From Tubulanus polymorphus (lineage: Eukaryota > Nemertea > Palaeonemertea > Tubulaniformes > Tubulanidae), in assembly GCF_964204645.1 (NCBI RefSeq), contig NC_134032.1, forward strand, positions 6,507,175-6,567,174: a DNA stretch of 60,000 nucleotides. The letters run 5' to 3'. The notes beneath the pieces are model-generated. The model was given only the letters and a program-made list of their open reading frames with translations, made no database searches and was not told the DNA's origin. This document shows, in pieces, positions 54,314 through 60,000 of the stretch; within the stretch, counting starts at the first letter, position 1, and each line of letters begins with the position of its first letter. Both the position numbers and the translations under genes were made by a program.

Positions 54314-55165
54314 CTGGATTTGGGAAATAAGGAAATGATAAAAAAATCCATGTCAACTTCTTTTAAAATTTCCAGACTGTATACCCCAGAAAGCTGACTT
54401 ATGAGTCAGTTCACAGGAATAGAAAATAAATAGAGAGTACACATGTTAGTTGGCTTTTGACTCGCTAAGTACCGTTTTGGGTCAGATGTCATCAATGGAT
54501 CTACATGTAGTTAGTTACCTAATAGTTGGTGGTAAGCTTTTATAATCGGATATGCCTAATACCAATGTAGTTTGTGAAAATATCCGATTTGAAACTTAAC
54601 CACAGACAGGTTACTGAGTACACTGCTTGCACCCACAAAGCGTGTCCTATTCCTATTCCGGGGTTCACTATGGCGCTTCTTCTTCCGTATACTGTCAGCA
54701 TCAACTTATTGATGAATATAACAGTTTTCAGGTGTGCGCGAAAAAGAATAAGTATGAGTATCCGGAAAGAAAAAATTAATCTTAATTTAAAATTTATTTT
54801 TCTTAAAGTTTTTTCCCAGTAGCACTCAGAAATTTCACAATGTAGCGCCAATTACTCCTCTGAAAATTCAAGGCAAAATCCAAGTTTAATATGATACTGA
54901 ATAGCCAGTTTGCTGATTCGTTTCATGCATTACAAATTTGTGTTGTTTTATAGTAAATAGTCAAGGCTTTCATACTATATACGATTTGATTAGGTGGGCC
55001 ACCATAATCGTGCCCTTTTGGCCCCCCCCCCTAATCCACCCACACTTACTTGCACTTGAAGAGAGCGCACATATCTGTCATGTTCGTACTTCAAATACTC
55101 GAGAATTTGGGATAGTAAGATATTGATTTCTGTTCGGTATTTCGAGGACTTAGGTGTTTAGTTTG
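54314..55165. other. Intron sequence of the Crypton-domain gene
   Basis: Nothing recognisable. Confidence 0.45.
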
Positions 55166-55169
55166 TCAT

Positions 55170-55285
55170 ATACATTTGGGTTAGAATCCCACTACAGCCG
55201 TTTTTGTGCAGCATACGAAAAAGATTTATCATTAACATTTGGGTTCGAATCCCACTATAACCGTTTTTTGCAGCATACAAAAAAG
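55170..55285 (+). repeat. Duplicated B-box-like repeat
   Basis: ACATTTGGGTT.GAATCCCACT followed by CCGTTTTT and GCAGCATAC occurs twice about 65 bp apart. The second copy has GGGTTCGAATCCC, a perfect Pol III B box. Possibly SINE-derived tandem pieces. Confidence 0.5.
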
Positions 55286-55639
55286 TGTCAGGGCGGATTC
55301 GGGTTCTCGAGGAGTAATAGGCAGGGCGGATATGAGCCGCTTGAGTGCTAATGGGTTTATAAAAATAGCCATAAATTAACTATTGGCTAGGGAGCTTGCA
55401 AGGCAGCCCACTGACACCAGATCTGCGGGGAGTGTACTCAGATGGTGCGAGGGAAGAAATACTGCGTCCTGGTTTCTATTCGCTGGTACTTGATTTGAAA
55501 CATTCTTGTATGACCTCTGGTTTGGCGTACTGGAGCAGTGCGACGTTCACTTTTATCAACTGAGATTGTTGGCGTACTTGTACATGAGGGTTAGTCTAGC
55601 CTCTTTCCTCCTCAGCTGTAGGGGTTTATTTCAGACAGC

Positions 55640-57050
55640 AAGTCTGTTACGCTTGACCGGTTGTGGTTTTTCTACGGGGGTCCCAGACAACCGTGCTGGC
55701 GAATTCAACGAGCAGTCTTACTAGCGCCTTGTCGGCGGCCTCCTTGACGTGCTTTGAACTGATATTTACGTTCCGTTTGAGGTATCCTATTTTTTGATTG
55801 GCTTTGCTGCATAGAGACCAAACCAGCGGTGACCAGTCTAAATTATTGGAGATCATTACACCCAGGTACATAGCTGACTGCATGTGATTAAGGATGTGGT
55901 TCCAAAGCGTGTAAGGGTATGTTGTGGCTCATCCTTTTTTATGCCGAGGACGTGGCATTTTTCAGGGTTAAATGCCATGAGCCACTGGTCTTAACATTCC
56001 GCTAGTTGGTTTAGATCAGCTTGTTGGAGTGAGTCTGTCTCATGCTGTGATGAGACGACAGGGTTGAATGACTCTCTGGAGACTACTACTGTCTGCGTAC
56101 GGTTGGTGAGGAAGGCTTGGATCCAAGCATTTGTTTTCCCTGTGATATCATATCTTCTCAGTTCTTCAACTAGTTACTGGTGACTCACTTTAGCAAATGC
56201 CTTACTGAATCCAATATGATGCAGTCTGTCTGTTTACCGGCCTCCATGTTGAGGGTTGCATCATCAATGAGCTCTGCCAATTGGGTCTCACATGACAGTC
56301 CACTGTGTAATCCGTGCTGCATCTAGTAGAGTATGTTGTGAGTCTCCATGTTTCATGATACTGCTCGTTATGATGTGTTCTAGAATTTCACAACATATAG
56401 ATGTCAATGAGATAGGGCGGTAATTCTCGGCTGCGTACTTCTTCCTTTTGTTGAAGATAGGGGCAACGTTAGCTCGGCACAATTTCCTGAATACAAGGGT
56501 CAGTATTGGAGCGATGTCCTCTGCGAGTTCTTTTAGTATTAGTGGTTTTATGTTCTGCAGCTTTCCTGCATAAAAAGGGATCGAGGTTCTTCAGTAGTTT
56601 AGTAACTCCTGGTTACTAAACTACTTATCATTTCACGGTGTTGATCTGTCCTGCCACATCTCTGTTGCTGCTCCTCATCGGAGAGATTGGTCTTATTAGA
56701 AAACTCAGACTTGAATTGTCGATTAAGATTGTTAGCATTGTCCTGAATTGAGCCCTGAAGTTTTTCTCGATCTCTTAGCGGTGAGATGTCAGTGCTGTTA
56801 GATTTTTTTTGTGTTTGATGTAGGTCAAAAATTTCTTTTGTGATCATGCTGGTTTTTGACAGCTATGAGGACTCCTCCTCCATGGTTTGTCCTGTCCTTC
56901 CTATGCAGCTTGTAATCATTTGACAGCTTTTGTTGTCTGTTATTGATAGATCCACCCTGGTTTTGGTAGCAAATATGACATCCGGTTTGGTCTGTTCCAG
57001 CAGGTTTTTGAGCTGGCCCGGTTTGTTCTTAAATAATTGAAAATTGACTC
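55640..57050 (-). pseudogene. Degenerate CR1/jockey-like LINE
   Basis: Minus-strand pieces in native order: endonuclease start (FQLFKNKPGQLKNLLEQTKP, DVIFATKT; about 57040-56860), linker (REKLQGSIQDNANNLNRQFK, about 56760), RT (ENYRPISLTSICCEILEHII, about 56430; then diverged middle parts to about 55920), and ORF2 end (YLGVMISNNLDWSPLVWSLC, then KRNVNISSKHVKEAADKALV; 55883-55647). Most of endonuclease is deleted and there are many stops and shifts. It lies in an intron of the Crypton-domain gene. Confidence 0.75.
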
Positions 57051-57699
57051 TAGTGATCCAAATTCGAAAACATTCGTTTTGCGGTAAAATGCGACAATAT
57101 AGAAAAGATAAAGGATTCCGAAATGGTTCCTTGAGCTAGAGAGTCAAAGTCCATTATAATGCCCTCCTTTTTAATGCCTATGCCACTTAACGCCTATAAT
57201 CTTTAGAGAACAAATCAAACTCAAATCCAATGGAAATTGCATAACGTCATATTTTTCATTGGAATTAAGTGGCATGATAAAGGACTTTTACTGTAGCTTG
57301 TTTTCACCATGTTTTGACTACCAGTACATCCAAATAATCATCTTCAGGGATACTGATATTGTTCTCAATATAACTATTGCTGAGTCGGCGTTATTAAGAT
57401 AATATAAAATCCCACAGTGATAACGAAAAGAGTCTGAAATGTTTCCCTGAGCTAGTTCAAAGCTAGAAATTCAAAAACAGAAATCGTGACCTTTCCAACT
57501 GATTTTTCTTCTCCGTGTGGTGAGATTTTACTGTACTATCGTTTCAACACCGACTCAGAGTGTTTAATCAAGATTGACATTCTGTTTTTCGGTACCTATT
57601 CGCTAGAAAAGTTCCTTTTTCTATCGTTGCTACAATCACAAGTCACCCCTGGATGGATTTGCGTTAATGTGTATAATTGTTAACACGTTGTTGGCCTAC
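57051..57699. other. Intron sequence of the Crypton-domain gene
   Basis: Contains two loosely similar stretches (57085-57290 and 57415-57610). No gene seen. Confidence 0.4.
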
Positions 57700-58167
57700 C
57701 TGTCTGAGTTTGCTGATATTGTAGATTACCCGACTGGTCACCAGATATTGTTGACGTGCACATATCTTGGTCAGTTGGTACAAATTGTTGGTTCTCAAAT
57801 CCCTCCATTTCAATGCTGTTAGTGTGCTCATATTGCATATTTCCCGATGTCATCGCCTGGTTTTCCAGGTTTCCTGCTGCTGGCGTCATATTTTCATAAT
57901 AAGACTCTGCCATATTGGAAAAGGTGTCACACTCAGCGCTGTACATGGGCTGTGTTGCATCATTTTGAGACTTCCGTTTGCGTCGTTTCTTTGTTATGCC
58001 CCCTACCTTACCGCATATGCGTCTTTGCGCGCCACAAGGTGTCGCCATTGGTCTTTCAGCTGCCATAGTAAAATTTTCGCCATAATACGTGCCATAATTT
58101 GATGTGCCATCATCGCCATATTCCTGTTTGACATAAAAATTCGATGCTGACATGTCATTCGTATAAC
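57700..58167 (-). CDS. 5'-most visible exon of the Crypton-domain gene
   Basis: 468 bp between acceptor TTTTCTCTAG and donor GTAGGC. It encodes about 155 residues rich in Tyr, Glu, Asn, Met: MSASNFYVKQEYGDDG, a basic KKRRKRK patch, then acidic and Gln-rich sequence (NLQYQQTQTG). Looks like an intrinsically disordered transactivation-type region. An ATG is present (58153), but the frame is open to the acceptor, so the start may be here or further upstream. Codon phase agrees with the next exon. Confidence 0.55.
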
Positions 58168-58369
58168 CTAGAGAAAATGGAAAGAATGTTAGCGTTGCAT
58201 GGAGTGCAGACCTTGAGTAGAAATAAGAAGTTTGTTGTTGCTTCTCCGAAAGGTCGGAATGGGGAACGCCCCCAGAAAAATTGATGCCTCAAGATATGGT
58301 ATTTACTGCACACTGCTAGAAATCTAACAATTTCAATATTCACTCCACCTGGTGAACTTATATTGAAAG

Positions 58370-59600
58370 CAATGACCTGTAAACTCGCCACAATCATAGA
58401 ACATGTCATGAGCTACACTATTGCAAGTGATTGTGGTAACAAAACATGCCTAAAGTACCGATATATATATGAGATACTAAGTTATTGCTAATGCCCTTGG
58501 TGACCATATAAAATAACCAATGACACTGAAACTCACCACAATTATAGAACATGACATGCGCTACAATTTTGCAATTCATTGCAATTACAAAATATGCATA
58601 GGTACCAGTATAAATAGACAAATTGTATATGATTCAATCTTATAACTCCCCCGGTGGCAAGAACATGTGAATGTATCTAAGCCCGCCTGGTCAGGTGCTA
58701 AGTGAAGTCCCAGTTGGCCATCTTGGATAACAAAATGACCTAGTTTGGTCATGTGATACTAGGTCATGCCACCTGACATATGAAATATGGTAGCTCTAGG
58801 CCTATTTGGAAAAATTTTTGAGTTGATGGCCAAAGATCACAGATGGCTGCCATCAGCCATATTGGTTTGACACCATGACCTAGTTTGGTCGCATGATAGG
58901 CCTAGACCATTCGATTTCACATTCTCATATGAAAAATAATGGCCCTATATGGAGTATCATATCAGTTGATAGCCCAATAATGTAAATTTTCAGAGGAAAA
59001 CAAGATGACTGCCAATTGGCCATCTTAGATTGGATTCCCACAAATATGAACCTATCCGAGATTTGTTGGTCATACACGACATATCCAAATGTAAGAAGAT
59101 TGGTATTGTGGTGTGTAGGGTGTTCACAAGAAACCTGACGCACAAATGGATGCACGCACAAGATACTACCACTAAGACACAGGGGTACAGCATAGGCCAT
59201 AATGGCCCAAGTGAGCTAAAATTGAGTGGTCAAAATTCCATGTCAGGAGACAGTGCTCATAATAATCAAATATCAAGACTGTAAGTTAAAACCTATTGAT
59301 GTGTTCCTCAATGGAGTCCAGGGACACTATACCCACTTCTTGGGAAGTGGTTTGCACTGCTCAATAATTTCAATATTTAATGCCCCTTTGTAAATATGCT
59401 AAAAGCAATGACAATGAAACTAACCACAATCACAGAACATGTTATGAGCTAAAAGGTTCCAATGTAATATGGAAATAAATGTTATTTTGCTATTCAACGA
59501 CCCTGGTGACCATATACAAAAACCAATGACCTTGATACTTGACGTAATCATAGAACATGGTATGCGCTTCAACTTTTCAATTGATTCTGGTTACTGATGA
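58370..59600. repeat. Cluster of diverged dispersed repeats
   Basis: A roughly 60-bp motif with CAATGAC.CTGAAACT.ACCACAAT and AGAACATG.CATG(A/C)GCT recurs near 58370, 58518, 59408 and 59530. Between them (58640-59225) is a different repeat with GACCTAGTTTGGTC (twice) and a C-terminal CACACAAATGGATGCACGCA ... GGCCCAAGTGAGCTAAAA block, a sequence I have seen as a dispersed repeat in marine invertebrates. Confidence 0.5.
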
Positions 59601-60000
59601 CACTAAGATGGCTGCAAATTGCGTGATACAGTAGAATCCACCCTACTTGGTACTGGTTGGTTCAGTAAAAACTGGCTACATCAGTGAAGTTCCATAACAA
59701 TTTTCTGATCCCTTTGCATTCCTATACAAAATTCATCCCCTACTAGGTTCCGCTCTTCTCGGTAAACCACCTAGCTCTGTAGATTTTATGCTCAAATCCG
59801 TCCTCTGTGCCAGCTAACTCAGGAAATTTGAAGCCGACCTATGTGAATAGAAATGAATGTTTGATGAACTTGATTGATGACATAAAAATCCTGAAATTCC
59901 TCGATCTCTAAGTCGGTATTTGGGTAACTTGGTGAAGAAATTTCGGTTCAAAATGAGCTGAGTTAGGCAGAGTCTACTGTAATTGACTGATCGCATTACT
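59601..60000. other. Sequence at window end
   Basis: No gene or repeat seen. Confidence 0.45.

Overview
This is a eukaryotic, very probably metazoan, genomic window. It has GT-AG introns, a single-exon rhodopsin-type GPCR, tRNA-derived SINE heads, CR1/jockey-like LINEs with short A-T-rich tails, copia and Ty3/gypsy LTR elements, and families typical of marine lophotrochozoans (KDZ/HMGXB3-like and MULE/CaRF-like transposon genes, MITE swarms, Pol III-box repeats). A mollusc or similar lophotrochozoan is my best guess; nothing here fixes the species. Host genes are sparse and most of the window is mobile DNA in nested layers.

Layout. 1-1480: start of a minus-strand gypsy-type element (broken Gag, tRNA-Pro primer site, 312-bp LTR) that landed inside the gag of a plus-strand copia element (1481-6567). 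That copia element is itself split by an 850-bp insert that looks like a retrocopied mRNA 3' end. 7.2-9.4 kb: decayed minus-strand KDZ/HMGXB3-like gene with a MITE in an intron. 9.4-12.4 kb: minisatellites, hairpin arrays and a foldback element. 13-16.9 kb: LINE fragments, one interrupted by a 1.2-kb foldback. 17178-28096: a complete LTR retroelement (identical 618-bp LTRs by eye, 4-bp TSD) with gag, pol (chromodomain; probable -1 frameshift at G GGA AAC) and a 903-codon env with a furin site. 29367-30365: GPCR gene. 30.4-35.2 kb: palindromic tandem array, LINE endonuclease piece, an orphan AT-rich ORF, irregular repeats.

Two split host genes were reconstructed from splice sites. A small, probably secreted cysteine-bearing protein lies on the plus strand (exons 35616-35787 and 39048-39196, phases compatible). 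A minus-strand gene has exons at 57700-58167, 54189-54313 and 40172-40837; all phases agree, and the last exon carries a Crypton/DUF3504-like (QRICH1/ZMYM-type) segment. The 13.4-kb intron of this second gene holds the most interesting object in the window: a 10,957-bp MULE-like DNA transposon (42723-53679). It has 118-bp TIRs (109/118 identical), a 9-bp TSD matching 7/9, longer subterminal inverted repeats, a multi-exon MULE/CaRF-like transposase (decayed) and a Ulp1/C48-type cysteine protease. At least four other elements are nested within it.

54-60 kb holds the 5' exons of that gene, a degenerate LINE (55640-57050) and dispersed repeats. All identifications rest on reading motifs by eye; no database search was possible.
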